From: Sphingomonadaceae bacterium OTU29LAMAA1
GTDB lineage: Bacteria > Pseudomonadota > Alphaproteobacteria > Sphingomonadales > Sphingomonadaceae
Length of the DNA: 64,000 nucleotides
Assembly (NCBI GenBank): GCA_024072375.1
Contig: CP099617.1
Coordinates: 2,983,001 to 3,047,000 of the forward strand
Direction of reading: 5' to 3'
Shown here: positions 17,333 to 25,983 of the stretch, one piece after another
Position numbering within the stretch: the first letter of the stretch is position 1
Layout: each line of letters starts with the position of its first letter
The notes under the pieces: generated by a model
What the model saw: only the letters and a program-made list of their open reading frames with translations
Database searches by the model: none
Told to the model about the DNA's origin: nothing
Made by a program: the position numbers and the translations under genes

Positions 17333-18886
17333 TCATTCTTCGGCATCGTCATCGTCCTCAGCATCTGCACGTCCTGAGTTGCGGTGCTGCGCCTCGGCCA
17401 ATTGCGCTGCAATTCGGGGCGATCCTTGGTGCATTTTGACGTATTTCGTCATCTCGCTGACCGTACGCTCGGGAGTGTATCTCTTGCTCTTAGCAAGCAC
17501 CTCGAGCGCAGGCATGAAGCGCTCGATATCGTCGCCCGCATCGTCAATGATCGCCTGCATGTCGTCGTTGCGGCCTGGATAGGGCTTCATAAACGCGGCG
17601 GCGAGCAAATCGAGCGACCACGTCACGGGCGGCCCAATCTTATGTAGCACGGTACCAAGATCGAGATGTTCGCCGAGGCTCCCAATATAGAAGAACCGGG
17701 CCAGCCATGTCAGGCGGTCCTTGTCGCTGCTCAAAGTTACCTCCTGCATAATCAGGGGGCGAATGTCACGATCGCGCCACCCGATGCTCGCGTAGGATAG
17801 CGATCGCGCCTGATCGGCATCACTGAAATAGTGGTTGGCAATATCGGGTAACAGCGGCCGCAGGTCGCTATCGTCGAGCCGGCCTAGCAGTGTAATTGCA
17901 AGGTCAACGTGTTCAGCGCCGAGCGCGAGCGCGAGGGCCCAATAGTATTCGGTCGCTATCACAATGCCGTCATCGAGAACTAATCGCGCATACTCCGCGA
18001 GTTCGTCAGACGACAGCGCCGGCAGGTCACGGAAGGTCGCCGACGAGGAACCCGATGCCCGCTTGAGGGACAAGGTTCGCTGCGGCCTGACTTCGAAGCG
18101 CGTGACCGCAGCTTCGAACCGCTCAAGCAACGCCGGAACGCTCGCGATACGGTCGCGCTTGTGTTCAGCAATAGCCCCTTCGATCACAACGTTGAATTCA
18201 TCAAGGGCTGCATGCTCACGCTTGCCCGGTAATGCAAATTCCCGGGTTCTCAGCCTCTCTCTGACGAGCGTCTTTCCGGTCAGAAGCCAGTACAGAATCT
18301 TCCCGAGCGAGTAGACGTCCATCAGGAAGTCAGCCTCCTCGTCTCGTCCCGCCTCGGCCTCGGGCGCCATGTAGTAACGCGGCCCGACGGCCTCCCAATC
18401 CGGGGTGATGCGGGCCATGTCTTCGAGCAGGCAAAGACCTAGATCTCCTACCCTCGCGTCGCCGCCGGTCATCATGATGACATTATCGGGTTTTAGGTCC
18501 CGGTGAATTACCCCCTCGTCGTGGAGTGCTGCGACGCCGCTGCAGATCTGTCGAAACAGGCGGATAGCCCGTTCGATCGGATAGACACCTTCCGGTGCGC
18601 ATTTTTCGAGCGATCCGATGCCTAGGCCCATGACGAACCACGAGGGCGAGTCGCTTGGGTCGGCGTCGATCAACGTCACAATGTTCGGGTGACCCTCGAG
18701 TTTGCGCAGCGCGAAGATCTCGCGCGTGAAGCGTTCGACGCGCTTCTGGTTTTTAAGCCTCTTCAGCGCATATTCGCCGTGATGTTCGCCAAGACTGTCC
18801 GTGACAGTGAAGATGTCCGCCTGGCCGCCACCATCGAAACTTTCTTGCACCTGCCAACGGCCGAACGCCTTTGGTTTCTTCGCCAA
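17333..18886 (-). CDS. Hanks-type serine/threonine protein kinase with helical C-terminal extension
   Basis: 517 residues from TTG 18886, preceded by GAGGGGGG four to five nucleotides upstream. Kinase motifs: Lys42 in YALKRL, Glu56 in the C-helix, HRDLKPDN at 128-135, DLG at 148-150 (in place of DFG), APE at 174-176 and DVYSLG at 190-195. The glycine loop is degenerate (FDGGGQADIF). After about residue 280 comes a helical domain of roughly 230 residues ending in an acidic tail (DAEDDDDAEE). It lacks a transmembrane segment, so it is a soluble kinase. It is convergent with the SIR2 gene and may sense or regulate the island. Confidence 0.8.
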   Translation of the reverse strand: MAKKPKAFGRWQVQESFDGGGQADIFTVTDSLGEHHGEYALKRLKNQKRVERFTREIFALRKLEGHPNIVTLIDADPSDSPSWFVMGLGIGSLEKCAPEGVYPIERAIRLFRQICSGVAALHDEGVIHRDLKPDNVIMMTGGDARVGDLGLCLLEDMARITPDWEAVGPRYYMAPEAEAGRDEEADFLMDVYSLGKILYWLLTGKTLVRERLRTREFALPGKREHAALDEFNVVIEGAIAEHKRDRIASVPALLERFEAAVTRFEVRPQRTLSLKRASGSSSATFRDLPALSSDELAEYARLVLDDGIVIATEYYWALALALGAEHVDLAITLLGRLDDSDLRPLLPDIANHYFSDADQARSLSYASIGWRDRDIRPLIMQEVTLSSDKDRLTWLARFFYIGSLGEHLDLGTVLHKIGPPVTWSLDLLAAAFMKPYPGRNDDMQAIIDDAGDDIERFMPALEVLAKSKRYTPERTVSEMTKYVKMHQGSPRIAAQLAEAQHRNSGRADAEDDDDAEE

Positions 18887-19054
18887 ATATCCCCCCTCTC
18901 CGAGTCCATACTGCGCACCGAAATAACGATGAGTTCGACAATAACTACCCAAGTCGTGCTCTCGGCTTCACGTAAACGAATGACGGTTTTTGGGATTAGT
19001 GACTGCCCGCTCGAATGTCCGGGATCGGGGCGCCTAGCGGCCGTGTGAGGTCGA

Positions 19055-19114
19055 GATGAATGAGAGTCCGTTTCGGGGAGCGGGAAGGGCGGTCCGAATG
19101 GCCGACTTTGGGTC
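19055..19114 (+). repeat. 60-bp intergenic repeat, copy 1 of 11
   Basis: Begins GATGAATGA and ends GACTTTGGGTC; the middle holds CGGGGAGCGGG and GTCCGAATG. See the other ten copies, all 60-61 bp and all on this strand. Confidence 0.6.
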
Positions 19115-19149
19115 GTCTGCGACCAGCACGTGCAGCGCTGATCTGACGA

Positions 19150-19815
19150 CTACCAAGTCTCTTCCTTTATTCGGCGCTGGCGTTCGGTTTCCGCTGCGCT
19201 GGTGACTGGATGAGGATGGCCGACCGTCGGAATTTGACCAGCCGGTGCCCAACGCGTGACGATCACGCCCTTCGTGCCGAGTTGCTGGTCGAGAAGACGC
19301 AACGCGCCCGGCGGGGTGCCGTCGCCGAACAGGCGCTTGCCGGTCCCGAGCACGACCGGAAAAGTCATAAGCACCAGCTCGTCGATCAGCCCGGCAGCGA
19401 GAAGCGGCGGGTAGAGCGTCGACGATCCTTGGATCAGCAAGTCGGGGCCGTCGCTTTCCTTCAGCGCTCCGACAGCAGCTATGTTGCTCAGGCGGTGGCT
19501 GTTGGCCCAGTCGAGTGGCTGGTCGCCATGCGTCACGACATGCTTTTCAGCGGCGGTCAGTGCCTCGCCCATGCCAGCCATGTTGCCGTCCACAAAAGGC
19601 CAGTACGCCGCGAAAATGTCGTAAGTCCGCCGCCCGAGCAGTAGCGCATAAGGAGGGTCGAACAATCCGCCCAACACCGGATCGATAACATCGTCCCCAA
19701 TGCCGAACACCCAGCCGCCCTGATCAAACCGGCCGGTCGTGTCCTCGGTCGGTCCCCCGGGCGCCTGCATCACACCATCGAGTGATAAGAACGCCGCGCC
19801 GGTCAGCTTACGCAT
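19150..19815 (-). CDS. Dihydrofolate reductase/RibD C-terminal family protein
   Basis: 221 residues. The N-terminal strand MRKLTGAAFLSLDGVMQAPGGP, LLLGRRTYDIFAAYWP and the late LIQGSSTLYPPLLAAGLIDEL with VVLGTGKRLF are hallmarks of RibD-like reductases that are widespread as stand-alone proteins. It would be a cytoplasmic NADPH-dependent oxidoreductase; the substrate is unknown, and true folate or riboflavin reduction is unlikely given the single-domain context. Monocistronic. Confidence 0.82.
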   Translation of the reverse strand: MRKLTGAAFLSLDGVMQAPGGPTEDTTGRFDQGGWVFGIGDDVIDPVLGGLFDPPYALLLGRRTYDIFAAYWPFVDGNMAGMGEALTAAEKHVVTHGDQPLDWANSHRLSNIAAVGALKESDGPDLLIQGSSTLYPPLLAAGLIDELVLMTFPVVLGTGKRLFGDGTPPGALRLLDQQLGTKGVIVTRWAPAGQIPTVGHPHPVTSAAETERQRRIKEETW

Positions 19816-19983
19816 CGATCATTCCTCCGGTGCATATCTTGCCGATCACCATTCTTTACCGAAACACATCGAGCAGCAAGCGAGCGATCCAAGCTTAGGC
19901 GCACCTAAATGGACGGCGGGCTTCAAGAAGCCATTTACCGCAGCCGAATGTCTGCAATTGGGCCCACAGGCCAGTGAGTGGCA

Positions 19984-21039
19984 TCAATGATCGCCGAGCG
20001 TTAGCGCGGTATCTGACTGCCTGGTGATTAGCGTCGGCTCGATCAGCTGCACATCCGTCGGTGCCTCGGAGCCAAGCTGTGCCAGCAGCTTGTTCGACGC
20101 CAAACATCCCATGTCGCGGATCGGCAAGCGTACGGACGTCAGGTTCGGCCAGACGCGTCCTGCCATCGGCAAGTCGTCGAAGCCAATTACAGACAGGTCG
20201 CGAGGCAGGTCGAGTGCACGCTCGCGTGCCGCCTGCATGATGCCGATCGCCATGTCATCGTTGAGCGCGAATACGCCGGTGGGCGGGTGCGGCAGGTCGA
20301 GCAGGCGATGACCGGCTGTAACGCCGGATTCGAAGGTGTACCCGCCCTCGATGTCGTAATCCTCGCCGACCATGATGTCGTGTTCGGCCAGAGCCGCCAG
20401 GAACGCCTGTCCGCGCTCGCGCGACGAGCGATAGCTGGTTGGCCCTCTCACCAGCGCGATGCTGGTATGTCCCAGCCCGAAGAGGCGTTCTGCCGCCTGA
20501 CGCGCACCGAGATGGTCGTTGCTGACCACCATGACCGCGGGATCATCCAGCGCGGTACAGGCGATGCGGACATAAGGGCAGCCGGTCTCCCGCAGCAGGG
20601 CAATGAGCCGCTCGTCTTCGGACAGGGGAGGGGGCAGGATCACGCCGTCGAGCCGCTGGCGTTCGATGAAGCTCCGCACGTCGCCCAACAGGCTCTCGGC
20701 ATCCCGGCGGCAGGGATGGACGACAAGTTCCATGCCGGCGGGGCGCAGGACGTCGAGGATGCCGAGCTGCATGTTGACGACGTAGGTCGGGCTGGGATTT
20801 TCGTATATGAGGCCCACGAGGAACGACCGGCCGAGGGCAAGGCTGCGCGCCTGCGGATTGGGGCTGAAGTGCAGTTCAGCGATGGCGCGGTTGACCCGCT
20901 CGATCATCACTGGCTTGACGCTCGGTTCGCGATTGATGACGCGGGATACCGTCTTCTTCGACACGTGAGCCTTTTCGGCGACGTCGTTGATCGTTGCGCG
21001 CCGCATGACCGGGGGTCGGCGCGTCTCGTCCTCTGCCAC
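19984..21039 (-). CDS. LacI-family transcriptional regulator of the pectin locus
   Basis: 351 residues. The LacI helix-turn-helix is at about 15-40 (TINDVAEKAHVSKKTVSRVIN) with the hinge LHFSPNPQARSLALGRS, then a periplasmic-binding-protein-like effector domain (GVILPPPLSEDERLI, VSNDHLGARQAAERL, GVFALNDDMAIGIMQAARE). It is the last gene of the pectin operon, 62 nt after the second GH28 gene. It probably binds the CCGG-centred palindromes upstream of the TonB receptor at 28943 and 28976 and responds to a galacturonide. Confidence 0.85.
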   Translation of the reverse strand: MAEDETRRPPVMRRATINDVAEKAHVSKKTVSRVINREPSVKPVMIERVNRAIAELHFSPNPQARSLALGRSFLVGLIYENPSPTYVVNMQLGILDVLRPAGMELVVHPCRRDAESLLGDVRSFIERQRLDGVILPPPLSEDERLIALLRETGCPYVRIACTALDDPAVMVVSNDHLGARQAAERLFGLGHTSIALVRGPTSYRSSRERGQAFLAALAEHDIMVGEDYDIEGGYTFESGVTAGHRLLDLPHPPTGVFALNDDMAIGIMQAARERALDLPRDLSVIGFDDLPMAGRVWPNLTSVRLPIRDMGCLASNKLLAQLGSEAPTDVQLIEPTLITRQSDTALTLGDH

Positions 21040-21101
21040 AGCTGCCGTATCCCTTCGTTGACTCCCTCTTAGCGCGTCTGCGTGTGCATCGCCAAACGCT
21101 G

Positions 21102-22505
21102 TCAGTTCGGCGCACCGGACTCCATGCCCAACTGGTACGGCGTAGTCGGGGCCGCGACCGGCGTCGGACGGGCGGGGGGGACGAGCTTCACGGCCTGATC
21201 GAGGCCGCGACCGGTGACATTCTCGGCAGCGATCTTGGGCCCCGAAAATACGTTGACGTTGATGCTCGCGATCTCGACTCCCCGCATATTGGCGAGGGTG
21301 ATGCCGTGGCCGGCGGTGCCGGTGACGTCGCGCAAGGTGAAGCCGTCGAGCGGCTTGTCAGGGTGGATGTTCACCGCCTCCACCAAGATGGGTACGTCCT
21401 TCACGCGGATTCGCTCGAAGGTGAAATTACGGACCGTCGGGATGCCGGCGAGACCGGGGACGGGAAACTGGTCCTGCTTGCCACTGTCCAGGAAGTTGAG
21501 GCGCAGGAAGCCGTAGCCGGCACCGCTGACATCAAGATCGCGCATCGTGATGTCCTCGATGAACGCGCCGCGACCGGGGCGGCTTTTCAGATAGATCGTA
21601 AAGGTGTGGGCGAGGAGGAAGCGGCAGCGTTCTACCAGCACGCGGCGGATGCCACCCGAGGTCTCGCTACCGATGCCGATACAGGCCCAGCGATGGTCGC
21701 GGAACACGCTGTCGGTGATCGTCACATCCTCGGTCGGACGCCCGATCGTCGTGCCCTCCATGCCCCGCCCCGATTTCAGCGAGATGCAATCATCGACGGT
21801 GTCGAAGTCGCAGCGGTCGATGTGCACGCGCCGGCAGGAATCCACGTCGATGCCATCGGCACGGCCTTTCAGCGTCACGCCGCGAAAGATCACGTCGTCG
21901 CAGTAGACCGGGTGTACAGCCCACATGTCGTTCTGTTCGCCGGTGACGTCGGTAATGCTCAATCCGCGGACATCGGTGAATTCGAGCAGGGCGGGATGGC
22001 GCAGCCCGGTCTTGGCGACGCGCCCCGGTATCGCATCCGATGCGATGATACGCCCCTTGCCGGCGATGCCGACGTTGCGCGCGTCATTCGCCCAGAGCAG
22101 CGCGATGTAACCGGGTACGAAGCGCCCTTCCCAGCGGACCTGTACGACCGGATAGTCCGACAGGTCGGGCGATCCGAGCAGGGTCGCATCCGCCTCGATC
22201 CGCAGCACGGTGTTCGATCCGATGCGCAACGCTCCGGTAAGGTAGCGGCCGCCGGCGACTACGACCTCACCGCCGCCCATCACCGCGCAGCGATCGAGCG
22301 CCTGTTGCAATGCGGCCGTATCCTTGGTCGCGCCATCACCCTTGGCGCCCAGCGTTCGCGGATCGATCCGCAGCCCCGTAGCAGGGGGTGCGAAGGGAGC
22401 AGGCAAGGCCGGCGCTTTGCCCGGCGCGGCCGCCTCGATCCGGGTGGCGATGGCGGCGGCACCGAGGCCGACGGCAGCGATGAAGGTGCGGCGGTCTGTT
22501 GTCAT
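21102..22505 (-). CDS. GH28-family polygalacturonase-like protein with an altered active site
   Basis: 467 residues from ATG 22505, which follows the esterase stop by 11 nt. A twin-arginine signal (TDRRTFIAAVGLG) leads into a right-handed parallel beta-helix typical of GH28. Compared with the canonical NxD, DD, GHG and RIK sites it has ADGIDVDS at 216-223, VDDCISLKSG at 237-246, HRWACIGIGSE at 271-281 (no Gly-His-Gly) and IYLKS at 304-308. Only the DD pair is standard. It may act as an exo-enzyme on modified ends, on rhamnogalacturonan, or be a binding protein. Periplasmic. Confidence 0.75.
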   Translation of the reverse strand: MTTDRRTFIAAVGLGAAAIATRIEAAAPGKAPALPAPFAPPATGLRIDPRTLGAKGDGATKDTAALQQALDRCAVMGGGEVVVAGGRYLTGALRIGSNTVLRIEADATLLGSPDLSDYPVVQVRWEGRFVPGYIALLWANDARNVGIAGKGRIIASDAIPGRVAKTGLRHPALLEFTDVRGLSITDVTGEQNDMWAVHPVYCDDVIFRGVTLKGRADGIDVDSCRRVHIDRCDFDTVDDCISLKSGRGMEGTTIGRPTEDVTITDSVFRDHRWACIGIGSETSGGIRRVLVERCRFLLAHTFTIYLKSRPGRGAFIEDITMRDLDVSGAGYGFLRLNFLDSGKQDQFPVPGLAGIPTVRNFTFERIRVKDVPILVEAVNIHPDKPLDGFTLRDVTGTAGHGITLANMRGVEIASINVNVFSGPKIAAENVTGRGLDQAVKLVPPARPTPVAAPTTPYQLGMESGAPN

Positions 22506-22516
22506 GGCAGGCCTCG

Positions 22517-24529
22517 TCAGCGGAAGGGGATGGGCGTGATGGGGTCGCGAGCCGCGCGCACGACGATGCGGGGGCGGGCAGGGGCCAGTTTGGCCAAGCC
22601 TGCCGCGTCGAGCGGTTCGCCGATGGCATTTTCTGGATTGACCAGCGCCAACCGGTCGCCGAGCGCCGCCATCAGGTCGGGCAGGTCGTAGCGCGCAAGA
22701 ACACCGGGCAGATTGACCTCCGCCATGTCGCGAGAAATCGGCCTTTCGACGAACTCGCGATAGCGGGTGATCGCCGCGTCGCTGATCACGCCCGCCACCC
22801 GTCCGTCGAGGACGCCCACGTGCAGTGCGACCGGTCCCAGCGCACCGCTCCCCTGGACGACGATGCGTCCGGCCTCCGGCCTTCTCGCGAGCCAGTTCAG
22901 CGCCGCCAGGGCGTCGTCGGTGCGCATGCCGACCGGCGTTCGGCCGACCAGCAAGGCGCGCAGCGATAATAGTGTCCAGTCGCCAGTCAGCGGAGATTTC
23001 GATTCCTCCGTGCCGCCCGCACCGCGTGGCTCGATCGCTAGGACGTTCCATCCCGCCTTCGTCCAGGCATCGATCGTCGCCTGTGGTTGGGCGGCGAGCA
23101 ACAGCAGCGTCGGCCGCTTACCTGCCGATGCATTTCGGACGTAGCGGCCATCGACACGAAGACCGGGTGCCGCGTCGAAGGACAGCGGTGCGGCGATATG
23201 CTGCCCTACCGGTACGTCCGCGCCGAGAGTCATCACAGGCGGCGCCGCTCCCGCTGATACCGTGATCCGCGCGATGTCGCGGAGCGCAGTAGCGAGTGCG
23301 TTATCGGTCGGTCGCGGCGTGGCCAGCGCCTCTGCCGCGATCATCTGTTGCAGCTTGGCACCGCCGACCGCGCCCCCGGCCACCAGGAGCCTGGCCGGAT
23401 CGCCGATCGGTTCGGGTCGATAGGCACGTTCGGCGGCATCGCCCTTCAGCGTCCGGCTGAAGAAGCCGACGATCCGGGGCATGATCGGGCCGAGATTGCC
23501 ATGGCCGCCCGGCCCCTCGATCATGGTGATCCCGTCGGGCGCTCCTGATGCGGTATAGAAGCGCCGCGCCTCGGCATAAGCGGCGCGCGCGCCGGCGATC
23601 GGGAACATGTCCGCCTGCGTCGATATGACCGCAAACGGACGAGGCGCGACCGCCTCCACCCAGTCGGCGAGATCGAGACCGCGCTCGAGGAAGAAGGGAA
23701 TGGATTGTTCGCCGTCCTGCGGGCCGGGGCCGCCCGCGCCGAGCAGATGCGCGTAATCGTTGACGTAGCAGCCGACCGCCGTCGCCCGCACGCGCGGATC
23801 GAGCGCGGCAAGATAGGCGGTGATGGTGCCTCCGCCGGAACAGCCGAACGCGCCGATCCGCGCATCGTCCACGTCGGGCCGCGACATCAAATAATCGATG
23901 CCGCGCACCGCATCCTGGATGAAGAAGCGCGATACGTGACCGCCGGTCGGCAGCGCCTGTTCGAAGCTCATGCTGTGCTCGCCGGTCGGCCGCCCGACCT
24001 TGGATGCGCCGATCGCCGGGTCGTAATGCTGCAGCCGTTCGCCTTCGCCGACGATGTCGATCGACAGGACGAGGAAGCCGGCCCGCGCGAAATGCGCTGC
24101 GAGGGGATGATCGCCGATCTTGCCGTCGACGCCATGGCCGGGCTGCACGATGATGGCGGGGAAGGGGCCCTTGCCCGGTGGGCGATAGACGATCGCCGAG
24201 ACGCGATAGTTCGGCAGGCTCTCGTACCAAAGCCTCTCGAACGTATAGCCGTCACCAGCCCCCCGTCCGGTTACCTTGGAGACCACGGGACCGGCATGGG
24301 TTTCGAGCCGGATCAGGTCGGCGAGCTTCGCGCGGACGAGAACCTGCCGCTCGCGTGCCTGCTCGGGCGTCGTGATCCCGGCCATCGTCGCCGCGCGCGC
24401 CTGCGCCTGCCGGGCCGCCTCTGCGGTGAGATAGGCGATCAGTCGATCGCGGGCGGTCTGCTGCGCCCCCAGGGGTGCCGCTCCGGCGAGCAGCGCGGCG
24501 GCGAATATAATACGAACCATGGCGCTCAT
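22517..24529 (-). CDS. Secreted alpha/beta-hydrolase (acetyl-xylan/pectin esterase-like), two halves
   Basis: 670 residues with a signal peptide (ending PLGAQ). The first half has the AXE1/CE7-like fold: IIVQPGHGVDGK, LSIDIVGEGE, nucleophile Ser231 in GCSGGG, and a late His in GPGGHGNLG. The second half (from about residue 400) repeats a hydrolase-like pattern (PTLLLLAAQPQATIDAW, GRIVVQGSGALGPVAL) but its nucleophile elbow is GSGALG. Its ATG overlaps the upstream GH28 stop (ATGA), so the two are coupled. Removing acetyl groups from pectin before GH28 attack is the likely job. Confidence 0.72.
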   Translation of the reverse strand: MSAMVRIIFAAALLAGAAPLGAQQTARDRLIAYLTAEAARQAQARAATMAGITTPEQARERQVLVRAKLADLIRLETHAGPVVSKVTGRGAGDGYTFERLWYESLPNYRVSAIVYRPPGKGPFPAIIVQPGHGVDGKIGDHPLAAHFARAGFLVLSIDIVGEGERLQHYDPAIGASKVGRPTGEHSMSFEQALPTGGHVSRFFIQDAVRGIDYLMSRPDVDDARIGAFGCSGGGTITAYLAALDPRVRATAVGCYVNDYAHLLGAGGPGPQDGEQSIPFFLERGLDLADWVEAVAPRPFAVISTQADMFPIAGARAAYAEARRFYTASGAPDGITMIEGPGGHGNLGPIMPRIVGFFSRTLKGDAAERAYRPEPIGDPARLLVAGGAVGGAKLQQMIAAEALATPRPTDNALATALRDIARITVSAGAAPPVMTLGADVPVGQHIAAPLSFDAAPGLRVDGRYVRNASAGKRPTLLLLAAQPQATIDAWTKAGWNVLAIEPRGAGGTEESKSPLTGDWTLLSLRALLVGRTPVGMRTDDALAALNWLARRPEAGRIVVQGSGALGPVALHVGVLDGRVAGVISDAAITRYREFVERPISRDMAEVNLPGVLARYDLPDLMAALGDRLALVNPENAIGEPLDAAGLAKLAPARPRIVVRAARDPITPIPFR

Positions 24530-25971
24530 CCCGATATGTCCGCCGCTTTGGCGACGCCACCCGGTGTCGGTCCAGTGACGGCGACACCGTTTCGGCGGAC
24601 GTTGTCGTAACGCAGTCCCTCGACCCGGGAGACGATGTCCGGTTCCGCCGCGCGGATCACGGCGGTGTCGCGCAGCAGGATGTTGCGGATCGGCGCACCT
24701 ACGAACCCTTGCAGATCGAGCATGCGCTGGCAGCGTCCGACCAGCAGCCGCTCGATGCTCAGCGTATCGAAGACGGGCGTGAAATCGCCCTTGGCGCCCT
24801 CGCCGTAGTTGTAGTCGATCGTGATCGCGGCACGCGCGACCTGCCCGACCGTGACATCACGAAAGTGGATGTTCTCCAACCGTCCGCCCCGCGCGGCGTT
24901 GTTCTTGAAGCGCAGCGCGGTGTTGAGATTCGGGCTGTCCATCCGGCACCGTTCGACAAAGACGTTGCGGACGCCGCCGGTGATCTCGCTGCCCAGTGTC
25001 ACGCCGCCATGGCCGTCGGCCATCGTGCAGCCGGCAACGATGATATTCTCCGAGGGCACGCCTAGTCGCCGGCCATCGGCGTTGCGGCCGGACTTGATCG
25101 CGATGCAATCGTCGCCGGTATCGAACAGGCAATCCTCGATCAGCACGTCGCGGCAGCTTTCCGGATCGCAGCCGTCGTTGTTGGGACCGTGGCTCGATAT
25201 CGTTACCCGCCGGACGGTCACGTTGCTGCATTCGACCGGATGGATTTCCCACATCGGGGATCGCAGAATGGTGACGCCTTCGATCAGGACGTTGTGACAG
25301 CGATAAGGCTGGATGAACTGCGGCCGGATCGTCGCGTCGGGCCCGAATATCCGCCGCGCGACCGGGACATTCTCCTCCGCCAGCCGTCGCAGTCGCGCAC
25401 CCGAGGATTCTCCCGCGCCCGACTGTCGCCGCGCCCAATGCCACCAATGATCCGGCCCCGCCTGGCCATCCAGCACGCCGCTGCCGGTGATCGCGATGTT
25501 TTCCGCACCATAAGCGTAGATGAAGGGCGAAATGCCCATCAGTTCATTGCCTTCCATGCGGGTCAACACCGGTGGGAAGTACAGCGCGGGATCATGAGCG
25601 AAGCGTACGATGGTATCATCGGCGACATGAAGTTCGACGTTCGATTGCAGATGGATCGGGCCGGTCAGCCACACGCCGTCATTCAGCACCACGGTCCCTC
25701 CGCCCGGTGCGCGTGACGCCGTCTGAATCGCCCGGGCGATCGGTACCGTCGCCAGCGTTCGCCCATCGGCCACGCCGCCGAACTGCCGCGGGCTAAAACG
25801 GTTGCCCGGTGGGAACGACGGCGGGCGAATTCGCGATCGAATCCTAGCCGCCAGCGCCCAGGGATCGTCACCGCTTCGCGGCATAGTAGCGGCGCAGGCG
25901 ATGGATGCCGTCGCCGCGCCGGCGCTGCCGATCAGCGCCCGGCGGGTCAGCCCCAGTGCGGATGTGTGCAT
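24526..25971 (-). CDS. GH28 polygalacturonase
   Basis: 481 residues with a Tat-like signal (LTRRALIGSAGAATASIACAA). All four GH28 active-site groups are present: NND at 264-266 (GPNNDGCDPE), DD at 287-288 (TGDDCIAIKSG), HGG at 321-323 (GHGGVTLGSE) and RFK at 354-356 (ALRFKNN). It should hydrolyse alpha-1,4-galacturonan, probably in exo fashion given the long N-terminal region. It follows the TonB receptor stop by 12 nt and is coupled to the esterase. Periplasmic. Confidence 0.87.
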   Translation of the reverse strand: MHTSALGLTRRALIGSAGAATASIACAATMPRSGDDPWALAARIRSRIRPPSFPPGNRFSPRQFGGVADGRTLATVPIARAIQTASRAPGGGTVVLNDGVWLTGPIHLQSNVELHVADDTIVRFAHDPALYFPPVLTRMEGNELMGISPFIYAYGAENIAITGSGVLDGQAGPDHWWHWARRQSGAGESSGARLRRLAEENVPVARRIFGPDATIRPQFIQPYRCHNVLIEGVTILRSPMWEIHPVECSNVTVRRVTISSHGPNNDGCDPESCRDVLIEDCLFDTGDDCIAIKSGRNADGRRLGVPSENIIVAGCTMADGHGGVTLGSEITGGVRNVFVERCRMDSPNLNTALRFKNNAARGGRLENIHFRDVTVGQVARAAITIDYNYGEGAKGDFTPVFDTLSIERLLVGRCQRMLDLQGFVGAPIRNILLRDTAVIRAAEPDIVSRVEGLRYDNVRRNGVAVTGPTPGGVAKAADISG

Positions 25972-25983
25972 TGGTGCCGCTCC

